Shown in pieces: positions 43,078-51,414 of a stretch of 64,000 nt of DNA. The stretch is from contig JAFYQQ010000077.1 in the NCBI GenBank assembly GCA_017559845.1, positions 16,548 to 80,547 on the forward strand. The letters run 5' to 3'. This DNA comes from Bacteroidaceae bacterium. Lineage in GTDB: Bacteria; Bacteroidota; Bacteroidia; Bacteroidales; Bacteroidaceae. A model generated the notes under the pieces. That model ran no database searches, was not told the DNA's origin, and was given only the letters and a program-made list of their open reading frames with translations. Made by a program: the position numbers and the translations under genes. The first letter of the stretch is position 1. Each line of letters begins with the position of its first letter.

Positions 43078-44079
43078 TTACTTTACTTCCCAGATATCGT
43101 TGGTTTCCAACAACTCGGCGAAGTTGTGATAGGGTTTCTTGGCCTTCACTTCCTCAATCTGCGCCTCTACGGCATCATTGTATGTGGGAGCCTCCACATC
43201 GCGGATGACACCAAGCGCCACGGGGAATCCGTCGCCGTCGCCCATCAAGGCAAGCTTGAGCTGCAGGGTATTGTCCTGACAATGTGCATCGTGTACCAGA
43301 ATGTCGTCCATGGTGATGCCGTCCTTCCCGATTTCCACAATCTTAAGTCCGAAGCCTTCCTGAACCAAACCAAACTCGTTGTTCTCGCCAAATACCAGAG
43401 GCTTTCCGTGCTGTACATAGATGGCACGCTTGGCACGGCCGTCCTTATTATATACATCATCGTAGGCACCGTTGTTGAAGATGACGCAATGCTGCAGAAT
43501 CTCGCAAACGGATGCGCCCTTGTGCTGGTAAGCCGCCTTCAGGATTTCAATGGTACCGGGAGCGTCTGTGGCAACGGCACGGGCAAAGAAGTTGCCACGC
43601 GCACCGAAGCAGAGTTCTGCCGGACGGAAGGGTTCCTCTACCGTACCATAGGGTGATGACTTGCTGACAAAACCGCGGGGGCTGGTGGGGCTGTACTGTC
43701 CCTTGGTCAGGCCATAGATGCGGTTATTAAGGAGAATCATATTCAAGTCGATATTACGACGGTTGGCGTGGATAAAATGATTGCCGCCGATGGCAAGTCC
43801 GTCACCGTCGCCACTCACCTGCCATACGGAAAGGCGGGGGTTAGCCACCTTTACACCAGTGGCAATGGCAGCCGCACGGCCATGAATGGTATTCATACCG
43901 TATGTGGCCATATAATGGGGCAGACGGCTGCTGCAGCCGATACCGCTGATGACGGCAGTCTCCCATGGAGCCACACCAATTTCGGCCATGGCCTTGTGCA
44001 GATTGGCCAGGAAGAAGTGGTCTCCGCATCCCGGACACCAACGGGGCTGGCCCTTTTTATAATCGTTTGCTGTAAACAT
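43078..44079 (-). CDS. korB: 2-oxoglutarate:ferredoxin oxidoreductase beta subunit
   Basis: A 333-residue thiamine-diphosphate subunit. RWCPGCGDHFFLANLHKA (about 13-30) is the N-terminal signature; VSGDGDGLAIGGNH (about 89) and ILLNNRIYGLTKGQYSPTSP (about 115-134) hold the TPP/Mg motif (GDG ... NN). With the alpha subunit upstream it oxidises 2-oxoglutarate to succinyl-CoA, or reverses this for anaerobic carbon assimilation, passing electrons to ferredoxin in the cytoplasm. It begins 18 bases after korA and is followed 15 bases later by ddh. A related 2-oxoacid substrate cannot be excluded from sequence alone. Confidence 0.9.
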   Translation of the reverse strand: MFTANDYKKGQPRWCPGCGDHFFLANLHKAMAEIGVAPWETAVISGIGCSSRLPHYMATYGMNTIHGRAAAIATGVKVANPRLSVWQVSGDGDGLAIGGNHFIHANRRNIDLNMILLNNRIYGLTKGQYSPTSPRGFVSKSSPYGTVEEPFRPAELCFGARGNFFARAVATDAPGTIEILKAAYQHKGASVCEILQHCVIFNNGAYDDVYNKDGRAKRAIYVQHGKPLVFGENNEFGLVQEGFGLKIVEIGKDGITMDDILVHDAHCQDNTLQLKLALMGDGDGFPVALGVIRDVEAPTYNDAVEAQIEEVKAKKPYHNFAELLETNDIWEVK

Positions 44080-44097
44080 GTCTGTTGGAATTTAAAG

Positions 44098-45945
44098 TTA
44101 AGCGTTAATCAGTTTTCCGAAAGCCTCAACCAGTTCGCTCACCTTGAAGGGCTGGCCCTTGACTTCATTATACTGGGCAGGACAGAAACCGTCCACCTTC
44201 ATGCGCAGCCATCCGGCCAGCTGACCCATGTTCTGCTCTGCCACCACCACTTTGGGGTACTTCTTCAGCACTTCGGCAGTATTGGCGGGCAGCGGATTGA
44301 TGTAGCGGAAGTGTGCCATAGCCACCTTCTTTCCGGCGGCACGCATCTCGTCCATAGCGGCACGCAAGTGGCCGTATGTTCCACCAAAGCCTACGATGAG
44401 CAAGTCGGCATCCTCGCTGTCGCCCAGCACTTCCAGGTCGGGCACGGGAATATTCTGAATCTTCTGCGCACGCTTGCGGGTCATCAGGTCGTGATTCTCA
44501 GGATTGGTACTGATGGCACCGGTCTTGTCATCCTTTTCCAGTCCGCCCAAGATGTGGGTAAAGCCCTCGCGGCCAGGCACTGCCCAGTAGCGGGTTCCGT
44601 TCTCTGCACGCATATAGGGTGTCCACTCGCCCAGCAGTTCCTGGGGCACATAGGGAGGATTGATTTCTGGATACTCAGCCAGATTGGGCAGTTTGAATGC
44701 TCCCGAACCGTTGGCCACGTATGCATCGGTAAGCAACACCACAGGTGTCATGTGTTCCAGAGCCACCTTTGAGGCTTCGTATGCGGCATCGAAACAATCC
44801 GTGGGGCTGATGGCTGCCATTACAGGCATGGGGCTTTCGCCGTTACGGCCGAAGAGCGCCTGCAACAAGTCTGTCTGTTCGCTCTTGGTGGGCAATCCGG
44901 TTGCCGGTCCGCCACGCTGCACATCAAGTACCACCAAAGGAAGTTCCATAATCACAGCCAAATTCATCGCCTCGCTCTTGAGGCAGATACCGGGGCCAGA
45001 AGTAGAGGTAACGGCTAATGCTCCGGCAAAGGATGCTCCCACACTGGATGCACATCCTGCAATTTCGTCCTCGCACTGCACGGTAGTAACGCCAAGAGAC
45101 TTGTGCTTGCTCAGCTCATGCAACACGTCTGTGGCAGGAGTGATGGGATAGCTGCCCAGGTAGAGCTTCAAGCCTGCCTTCTCGGCGGCGGCGATGAAAC
45201 CATAAGCAGTGGCTTTGTTACCGGTAATGTCCATATAACGTCCGGGCACCTTATTCTTGGTCTCTATGCGATATACGTTTGCCACACTGCTGTGTGTGTT
45301 GTGTCCGTAGTCGTATCCGGCCTGGATAACCTTGATATTGGCTTCTGCCACTCCGGGCTTCTTGGCAAACTTCTCGCGCAGGAAATTGAAAGCGATTTCC
45401 AGGTTGCGGTCGAACAACCAGCACACCAGTCCCAGGGCAAACATGTTGCGGCACTTAAGCATGCTCTTCACGTCCATTCCGCTGTCCTTCAGACAATCCT
45501 TCACCATGGTGGTCAGGGGACAAGCAATCACACGGTCGGGGTCTATGCCCATCTCGCCCAGATAATCGGGGGTCTCGAAGGCTGCCTTTTCCAAATCCTT
45601 GGGACCGAATGAATCGGTGTCAATGATGATGGCCGCGCCGGGCTTGGCATACTTATACTGTGTCTTGAGCGCGGCGGCATTCATTGCCACCAACACATCA
45701 CACAAATCACCAGGGGTATAAACCTGACCGGCACCGATGTGGACCTGAAAACCCGAAACGCCAGTGAGCGAGCCTTGCGGGGCGCGGATGTCTGCCGGAT
45801 AGTCCGGAAATGTACTGATACTGTTTCCTACGGTTGCAGACACCGTAGAGAAGATGTTTCCGGCCAGCTGCATACCGTCACCGGAATCACCAGAAAACCG
45901 AACCACAACTTGATCCAGTTCTTTCACTTCTAATGAATCTGCCAT
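44098..45945 (-). CDS. korA: 2-oxoglutarate:ferredoxin oxidoreductase alpha subunit (gamma-alpha fusion)
   Basis: A 615-residue subunit fusing the gamma domain (about 1-185; RFSGDSGDGMQLAGNIF at the N-terminus) to the alpha domain (about 205-560; YPITPATDVLHELS near 268, CEDEIAGCASSVGASFAGA near 290, TSTSGPG near 312) and a C-terminal TPP-fold domain. These are standard features of KorA/VorB-type proteins. It binds CoA and shapes the active site with KorB. It heads the operon korA-korB-ddh-GT2 and has its own promoter. Strict assignment to 2-oxoglutarate rather than another 2-oxoacid rests on family similarity. Confidence 0.9.
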   Translation of the reverse strand: MADSLEVKELDQVVVRFSGDSGDGMQLAGNIFSTVSATVGNSISTFPDYPADIRAPQGSLTGVSGFQVHIGAGQVYTPGDLCDVLVAMNAAALKTQYKYAKPGAAIIIDTDSFGPKDLEKAAFETPDYLGEMGIDPDRVIACPLTTMVKDCLKDSGMDVKSMLKCRNMFALGLVCWLFDRNLEIAFNFLREKFAKKPGVAEANIKVIQAGYDYGHNTHSSVANVYRIETKNKVPGRYMDITGNKATAYGFIAAAEKAGLKLYLGSYPITPATDVLHELSKHKSLGVTTVQCEDEIAGCASSVGASFAGALAVTSTSGPGICLKSEAMNLAVIMELPLVVLDVQRGGPATGLPTKSEQTDLLQALFGRNGESPMPVMAAISPTDCFDAAYEASKVALEHMTPVVLLTDAYVANGSGAFKLPNLAEYPEINPPYVPQELLGEWTPYMRAENGTRYWAVPGREGFTHILGGLEKDDKTGAISTNPENHDLMTRKRAQKIQNIPVPDLEVLGDSEDADLLIVGFGGTYGHLRAAMDEMRAAGKKVAMAHFRYINPLPANTAEVLKKYPKVVVAEQNMGQLAGWLRMKVDGFCPAQYNEVKGQPFKVSELVEAFGKLINA

Positions 45946-45994
45946 TGTTTTATGTTTAATGTTAAATTATTGCCAATTTTGGATTATTTGTGTA

Positions 45995-46026
45995 CAAAGT
46001 TACACTAAACTACGGAATTAAACAAA
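45995..46026 (-). promoter_or_regulatory. promoter of korA operon
   Basis: On the minus strand TTTG (46023-46026), 20 bases, TAACTTTG (45995-46002): a close match to the Bacteroides consensus, 49 bases before the korA ATG. Confidence 0.72.
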
Positions 46027-46094
46027 CCAAAATGCTATAAAAAGAGGGAATATGATTACACAATATCAAAAATTACCGCAATGAAATCATTGTG

Positions 46095-46166
46095 TACCCC
46101 CGCCGGGAATCGAACCCGGATTGGCGGTTTAGGAAACCGTAGTTCTATCCATTGAACTACAGGGGC
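46095..46166 (-). tRNA. tRNA-Arg(CCT)
   Basis: The minus strand folds as a cloverleaf: acceptor GCCCCTG/CGGGGGT, D-arm GTTC/GAAC, anticodon loop TTCCTAA giving anticodon CCT (arginine AGG codon), and T-arm CCGGG-TTCGATT-CCCGG. The first anticodon-stem pair is an A-C mismatch. No CCA is encoded. A TACCTTTG -7 box (minus strand, 46182-46189) lies 15 bases upstream. Confidence 0.92.
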
Positions 46167-46181
46167 ATGCCATTTTCGCTG

Positions 46182-46189
46182 CAAAGGTA
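46182..46189 (-). promoter_or_regulatory. -7 box of tRNA-Arg gene
   Basis: TACCTTTG on the minus strand followed by GC, ending 15 bases before the tRNA. A possible TTTG at 46212-46215 is 22 bases upstream. Confidence 0.55.
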
Positions 46190-46344
46190 GTTATTTTTCT
46201 TCATACAACGGCAAAAATTGCACATTGTTTTTGACTCAAAACGAACATAATACCGCAATAATATTACCAAAGAACGTGTTTTGTTTTATCAGACACCAAT
46301 AATAATTTTTAGAACAGCCCATAAACGATGAATTTGAAGAGCCG

Positions 46345-46519
46345 TCCCGACTCGGGAAAGGTATTTTTCATTCAAAAAATGGCCTCCCGACTCAGGAAAC
46401 CATTTTTTCGTCCCAAAAAGGGCCTTCCCGATGTGGGAAAGCGTTTTTCACTTGCAAAAAATGGCTTCCCGGCTTGGGAAACCATTTTTTTGCTCCAAGA
46501 TGCCCGTCCCGACTCGGGA
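46345..46519. repeat. palindrome array: TCCCGACTCGGGA alternating with A/T palindromes
   Basis: TCCCGACTCGGGA or a close variant starts at 46345, 46385, 46426, 46467 and 46507 (steps 40, 41, 41, 40). Between the first four copies lie A/T palindromes of the type ATTTTT...AAAAAT (centres near 46371 and 46411), so successive palindrome centres are about 20 bases apart. A frame that stays open through the array (46328-46555) is a by-product of the repeat, not a gene. Confidence 0.82.
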
Positions 46520-46607
46520 GAGGCACATGAAAACCCTCTGCCGGGTGTTGTTTAGGGATGTAGTGCCAGAAAAACTTTAGCATTCCGACTTTATCCGGCA
46601 AATGGCA

Positions 46608-47090
46608 TCAGGCGTTTGCGTTTGGAGTGGCAGATGCTTCTTCTTCGGGCTTCACTTGGCGGGGAAGTGCCAGGTTGTTCTGGATAATCTGTGCGGGAGA
46701 AAGCAGAGGTAAAATCTGCTTGGGCAAGCCGGCCTCCTCGGTGCGTACCGCCAAAATTCCGCGAGACGCACCAATGGTCACGTCGGCCAGATGCTGTACC
46801 AATCCGGCAGGCAGCACCCACTGGTCGCCCTGGAGCTGATACATGGCACTCCATCCTTCGCGAGCAAATTCAAAAGTGGTCTGCACGGTAAGAATCAGCT
46901 GGGTGATGTCGTTCTTCTTGTATTCGAAATGGGCAGTACAACGCACAACGCGCTTGTCAGTCTCGCTAGAGAACTGCAACTGGTTGCCAATCTGAATCTC
47001 ACCCTCGGGCCACTCATTGGCCAATTTCACAAACTGAACCTCGCGCACATCAGTAAGGCGGAAGTTTATCTGGATCTGTTTCTGTTCCAT
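46608..47090 (-). CDS. hypothetical protein, possibly SecB-like
   Basis: A 160-residue, mostly beta-stranded protein (VREVQFVKLANEW, then CTAHFEYKKNDITQLILTV) ending in a Pro/Glu/Ala-rich tail. The segment near 105-140 (ADVTIGASRGIL, then PLLSPAQII) recalls the C-terminal half of SecB-like export chaperones, where a short helix is followed by a P-x-x-P stretch. The similarity is weak and I cannot exclude an unrelated beta-barrel. It lies downstream of SecDF on the same strand, but a strong hairpin between them suggests separate transcripts. It starts at the ATG at 47090; no -7 box is visible. Confidence 0.4.
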   Translation of the reverse strand: MEQKQIQINFRLTDVREVQFVKLANEWPEGEIQIGNQLQFSSETDKRVVRCTAHFEYKKNDITQLILTVQTTFEFAREGWSAMYQLQGDQWVLPAGLVQHLADVTIGASRGILAVRTEEAGLPKQILPLLSPAQIIQNNLALPRQVKPEEEASATPNANA

Positions 47091-47133
47091 TGTTCTATAA
47101 TATTATATTTTGCGGTTATTTACTAAAAGGAAT

Positions 47134-47171
47134 GTGGGGCACCTTTCGCCTTAGTGCGAGAGATGCCCCAC
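47134..47171 (-). terminator. terminator of secDF
   Basis: GTGGGGCA (47134-47141) and TGCCCCAC (47164-47171) form a perfect 8-bp stem just after the secDF stop. The minus-strand transcript then reads ATTCCTTTT. It separates secDF from the SecB-like gene. Confidence 0.65.
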
Positions 47172-47200
47172 ACAGGGGTTAATACAAGTATTTGAAAAAA

Positions 47201-50200
47201 TTACTTCTTGTCATCAGCCTCTTCCTTGATGGTCTTACCCATAGTCAGATAAGCTGTGGGAGCGGCCATGAAGATTGAAGAAAGAGTACCGAATATCACA
47301 CCCAGAATCATGGCAAACGCGAAACTGCGGATGCTGGCTCCACCAAGGCAGAAGATAACGGCCAGAACGATGAAGGTTGATACAGAGGTGTTGATGGTAC
47401 GGTTCAATGTGTTGTTGATAGCACTGTTGAACAAATCCTGACGCTCGCGCTTGGGATAGAGACCGAAGTATTCGCGGATACGGTCGAACACAACCACCTT
47501 GTCATTGATTGAATAACCGATGGCGGTAAGCACAGCACCGATGAAGGTCTGGTCGATTTCCAAGCTGAAGGGCATCCATCCCCAGCAGATTGCATACATA
47601 CCCAGGATGAACAATACGTCGAACACAAGGGCAGTGGTAGCACCCACAGAGAAAGCGACATTGCGGAAACGAAGCAGAATGTATGCGAAGATGGCGATAA
47701 TGGCCAGAATCACACTGATGATAGCTCCGTTGGTAATATCCTCAGCCACAGAAGGACCAACCTTCTGGCTGCTGATGATTGAACCACCTGCACGCTCGTC
47801 GCGGTTGATGAAGTTTTCCAATGTCAGGTCGGCTGCCAAGAGGTTAGCGCCCTTGAGCACCTCATAGAGCTTCTGCTCAATCTCGCTGTCCACTTCAATG
47901 CCGTCCTCTTCAATACGGTAGTTGGTGCTGATACGGATGGTCTTGCCCTCGGTACCCAATGCGATGGCACTGGTGTTGCTTTCGGGGAAGGCATCAGCCA
48001 ACAGACCGCGAACGGTTTCGGGCTGAACTTCCTGCTCGAACAGAACCACGAAGTTACGTCCTCCGGTAAAGTCGATACTCTTGCTGAAGCCACGACCAAA
48101 CATAGCGCCAATGCAGATAACAGCCAATACGCCGAAAACAGCGAAGCTCTTCTTGTAAGCGCTCATGAACTTGTAAGTGGGGTTCTGGAAAGAAATCTTG
48201 CTACCCAAAGAGGTGCGGAAGGTCAAGTTCAACCACTTCTCGCGGTTCATTACCTCTGTGTAAACCACACGGGTCAGGAACACTGCGGTGAAGAAGCTCA
48301 CGCAGATACCGATGAACAATGTGGTGGCAAAGCCGCGGATGGGTCCTGTACCATAATAGTAAAGGATAACAGCGGTGATAAGAGAAGTGATGTTAGAGTC
48401 CAAAATGGCGCTGAGGGCATTGCTGTAACCAGCGCTGAGAGCCTCGCGCACACCCTTTCCAGCATTCAGTTCTTCCTTGGTGCGCTCGTAGATAAGCACA
48501 TTGGCATCCACTGCCATACCCAAGGTCAATACCATACCGGCAATACCGCTCATGGTAAGAGCTGCCTGGAAGCTGGTAAGAATACCAACGGTGAAGAACA
48601 AGTTGAGCAACAGAGCGCAGTTGGCCACCATACCGGGGATGGTTCCATACATTACAATCATGTAAAGCATCAGCACAACGAATGCGATGACACAGCTCAG
48701 CACACCCTGCTGGATTGACTCGGCACCCAAAGAAGGACCAACGATTTCCTCGCTCACGATCTTGGCGGGAGCGGGCATCTTACCAGACTTCAGCACGTTG
48801 GCCAAGTCGCGGGTATCCTCGGCAGTGAAATGACCGGTAATTTGAGAAACACCACCGGTAATCTCGTTCTGCACCACGGGAGCGCTATATACATTATCAT
48901 CAAGAACAATGGCAATACAACGGCCCTGGTTAGCCTTTGTCAAGGCGGCCCAACGGCGTGCACCGTCTACGTTCATCTTCATGCTTACGCAGGGACGGCC
49001 ATAATCGTCAAACTCATCGCTGGCGTCAGTAATCACGTCACCTTCGAGGGGAGCACGACCATTACGCTCGGTCACCTTGATGGCAAACAACTGATAGATA
49101 TTGGCACCTTCGCCTTCGCCAACTCCCTTAACACCCCACTTGAGACGGAGGTCAGAAGGAAGAATTTCCTTGGCTTCGGGAGACTGAAGAAGCTCGCTGA
49201 TGGCATCCATATCGCGCTTGGCAGCATAGCCGACAGCACTTCCGTCGTTGCCCTGGATTACCTGCAAACGGCTCAGCAAAGGATGCTGGCGGCGCGCCTT
49301 TTCAATGTCGGCAGCGCTTGCAGCGGCATTTTCCGCACCACCCACAGCAGCAGCCAGGTCGTTCTTGGCCTTGGTTGTGTCAGCGGCAGCAGTCTCGGTT
49401 GCGGTGGTGTCATTTTCCTCCACCTGGCCCATTGCGGCAGCCAGTTTGCTGTCCAAAGTCACCAAGAAAGGCACAACCTCCTGGGTATTATAGGTCTCCC
49501 AGAATTCCAGGTTGGCGCTTCCCTGCAGCAACTTACGCACGCGGTCGGGTTCCTTGATACCGGGCATTTCAACCATGATACGACCCTCCTGGCCTTCAAG
49601 AGCCTGGATGTTGGGCTGTACCACACCGAAACGGTCGATACGGGTGCGGAGCACGTTGTATGAGTTGTCTATTGCTGACTTCACTTCTGCACGAAGTACA
49701 CGTTCCACCTCTGCATCAGTGCTCTTGGTGGTAACCTTGTCACGCAACTGCTGTGTAGCGAACAACTCGGCCAAAGCCTTTCCGGGAGCCTTCTCCTGGT
49801 AAGCCTTGACAAATAGGGAAATAAAATCATTCTGGCTGTTTGCAGCCTCTCTCGTCGCCTGCTCTACGGCCAGGCGGAAGTTTTCGTCTGTCTGTTCCTT
49901 GTGATCAGCCAATGCCTTCACTACATCGGGTACGCTTACCTCCAGAACGACGTTCATACCGCCCTTGAGGTCAAGGCCCAAACCGATTCCCATCTCACGG
50001 CATTCCTTCAATGTCCAAACATTGCAGTACACCTTGTTGGTGAGCAGAGAATCCATGTAACGATCAGCGGCTTCCTCACCCTCGGTCTGTGCAATCTGTT
50101 CGGCCTTTCCTTCATAGTGGCTTGTCACCACAGAAAAGCTCAAATAGAAAACGCACACCAAAGAGAGCAACAGCGCAAAAACCTTTACAAATCCTTTGTT

Positions 50201-50206
50201 TTGCAT
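47201..50206 (-). CDS. secDF: protein translocase subunit SecDF (fused)
   Basis: A 1001-residue fusion of SecD and SecF, the usual form in Bacteroidetes. Twelve transmembrane helices are expected, with two large periplasmic domains (about 40-480 and 720-810). SecD landmarks: GLGLDLKGGMNVVLEV (about 73-88), RIDRFGVVQPNIQ (about 190) and GMAVDANVLIYERTKEEL (about 560). SecF landmarks: SKSIDFTGGRNFVVLFE (about 715) and IGYSINDKVVVFDRIRE (about 905). It uses the proton gradient to help pull secreted proteins out of SecYEG. A TATCTTTG -7 box lies upstream, and it is probably monocistronic. Confidence 0.97.
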   Translation of the reverse strand: MQNKGFVKVFALLLSLVCVFYLSFSVVTSHYEGKAEQIAQTEGEEAADRYMDSLLTNKVYCNVWTLKECREMGIGLGLDLKGGMNVVLEVSVPDVVKALADHKEQTDENFRLAVEQATREAANSQNDFISLFVKAYQEKAPGKALAELFATQQLRDKVTTKSTDAEVERVLRAEVKSAIDNSYNVLRTRIDRFGVVQPNIQALEGQEGRIMVEMPGIKEPDRVRKLLQGSANLEFWETYNTQEVVPFLVTLDSKLAAAMGQVEENDTTATETAAADTTKAKNDLAAAVGGAENAAASAADIEKARRQHPLLSRLQVIQGNDGSAVGYAAKRDMDAISELLQSPEAKEILPSDLRLKWGVKGVGEGEGANIYQLFAIKVTERNGRAPLEGDVITDASDEFDDYGRPCVSMKMNVDGARRWAALTKANQGRCIAIVLDDNVYSAPVVQNEITGGVSQITGHFTAEDTRDLANVLKSGKMPAPAKIVSEEIVGPSLGAESIQQGVLSCVIAFVVLMLYMIVMYGTIPGMVANCALLLNLFFTVGILTSFQAALTMSGIAGMVLTLGMAVDANVLIYERTKEELNAGKGVREALSAGYSNALSAILDSNITSLITAVILYYYGTGPIRGFATTLFIGICVSFFTAVFLTRVVYTEVMNREKWLNLTFRTSLGSKISFQNPTYKFMSAYKKSFAVFGVLAVICIGAMFGRGFSKSIDFTGGRNFVVLFEQEVQPETVRGLLADAFPESNTSAIALGTEGKTIRISTNYRIEEDGIEVDSEIEQKLYEVLKGANLLAADLTLENFINRDERAGGSIISSQKVGPSVAEDITNGAIISVILAIIAIFAYILLRFRNVAFSVGATTALVFDVLFILGMYAICWGWMPFSLEIDQTFIGAVLTAIGYSINDKVVVFDRIREYFGLYPKRERQDLFNSAINNTLNRTINTSVSTFIVLAVIFCLGGASIRSFAFAMILGVIFGTLSSIFMAAPTAYLTMGKTIKEEADDKK

Positions 50207-50274
50207 TTTTGTGTTAATTTTAAATTATTTATATTTTGTTTTTATTTTTTTGCCAAATTTCACACTATAGGGCG

Positions 50275-50282
50275 CAAAGATA
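50275..50282 (-). promoter_or_regulatory. -7 box of secDF
   Basis: TATCTTTG on the minus strand followed by CG, about 68 bases before the ATG. No clear -33 TTTG at the expected distance. Confidence 0.5.
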
Positions 50283-50337
50283 CACATTTTTCATGATTTA
50301 CATACCTTTTACCTTAAATTTTATCGTCAAAATGGCT

Positions 50338-51402
50338 CTAATTGGGCTTTCTACGCAAGAATGTATGAAGCGGATAATGGTCAGAAAGCTCTATTTTATT
50401 GTCAATTCGGGTTTTATAGCTTACCCAGTCCGACGAATGGAAAATATGGTCTATCCGCACAAAAAATCCCATCTGATTATAGGAAAGGCCTATGCCTTGC
50501 CCATTCTCGCGCCAAGCGCATTTCAGGCGTTTGCCCATTTGCTGATAGACGTAAGAAATAGGGGTGTCATTGAAATCGCCGCATACAATCATGCTCTCGC
50601 CAGAGTGCGCATCAATATAGGCACATAATGAGTCGGCCTGACTGCCCCGAATTTGGGCTGTTGCGGAAATTCGCCGGGCAAGTGCCAACACCGTACTGGG
50701 GGAATCCTCGGAGTCTGGATGCCTTATCACCTTCTTGTATCCGTCCTTCTCTTCATTCGTCAGCCCATAGCTTTCCAAATGGTTGTTTACGACAAGGAGA
50801 GTGTCAGATCCGTACCGCAAACGGCAGATTGTGGTTCCGTTACCGGTCTTGGAAGGGTATGAGAAGGAGGACGCACTGCCGACAAAAGGCAATTTGCTCA
50901 GCACACAACGGTTCTCCTGCTGCTGCATCTTGTAACCCATTGAATCCAACATGGCTTTAAAAACCGCAGACGTCAGCAAAGAAGGATCCGCAACCTCCTG
51001 CAAGCAAAGGATGTCCGCATCGGTTTCCTTCACATACTGCACAAAGGCCTGATGATTTTCCGGGCCTGCCACAGTGCCGATATTATAACTGACCAACAAA
51101 AGAGTGCTGTCTTCCGGAACATCATCCTGGCACTGCAAAGGGCAATAGTCCATTACATATCCGCCAGCAACAAGCATTCCCAAAACAGAAAGGACAGCAA
51201 AACGCGCTTTACTAATCAGCCAGAAAAAGACAAAAGCAAGATTCGCCATCAGAAAAATGGGAAAAGCCAACGTCATTACCGTTTGTTGCGGCACAACCGA
51301 AGGCGAAACCCAAGTACAGGCACAACTTGTCCAGAGAAGCAGAACGGTCAGTACATTTGCTCCCAGCAACAAACCAATCAGCAGTTTTTTTATGTATTGC
51401 AT
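50338..51402 (-). CDS. endonuclease/exonuclease/phosphatase (EEP) family membrane protein
   Basis: A 354-residue protein with three N-terminal transmembrane helices (about 3-85) followed by an EEP hydrolase domain. Catalytic landmarks are CLQEVAD (about 132, metal-binding Glu), GDFNDTPISY (about 275, Asp-Asn), RIDHIFHSSDW (about 318) and SDHYPLHTFL (about 340, general-base His). Such membrane-bound EEP proteins may cleave phosphodiesters of lipids or nucleic acids outside the cytoplasm; the substrate is unknown. The ATG at 51402 was chosen; a GTG at 51414 abuts the rhomboid stop. It follows rhomboid directly, probably in the same transcript. Confidence 0.8.
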   Translation of the reverse strand: MQYIKKLLIGLLLGANVLTVLLLWTSCACTWVSPSVVPQQTVMTLAFPIFLMANLAFVFFWLISKARFAVLSVLGMLVAGGYVMDYCPLQCQDDVPEDSTLLLVSYNIGTVAGPENHQAFVQYVKETDADILCLQEVADPSLLTSAVFKAMLDSMGYKMQQQENRCVLSKLPFVGSASSFSYPSKTGNGTTICRLRYGSDTLLVVNNHLESYGLTNEEKDGYKKVIRHPDSEDSPSTVLALARRISATAQIRGSQADSLCAYIDAHSGESMIVCGDFNDTPISYVYQQMGKRLKCAWRENGQGIGLSYNQMGFFVRIDHIFHSSDWVSYKTRIDNKIELSDHYPLHTFLRRKPN

Positions 51403-51414
51403 GACGGGAACCAC

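Noticed and set aside
46328..46555. 75-codon open frame across the TCCCGACTCGGGA array
   Set aside because: Its peptide merely reads out the repeat, and the same region is open on the other strand too. No ribosome site or family resemblance.
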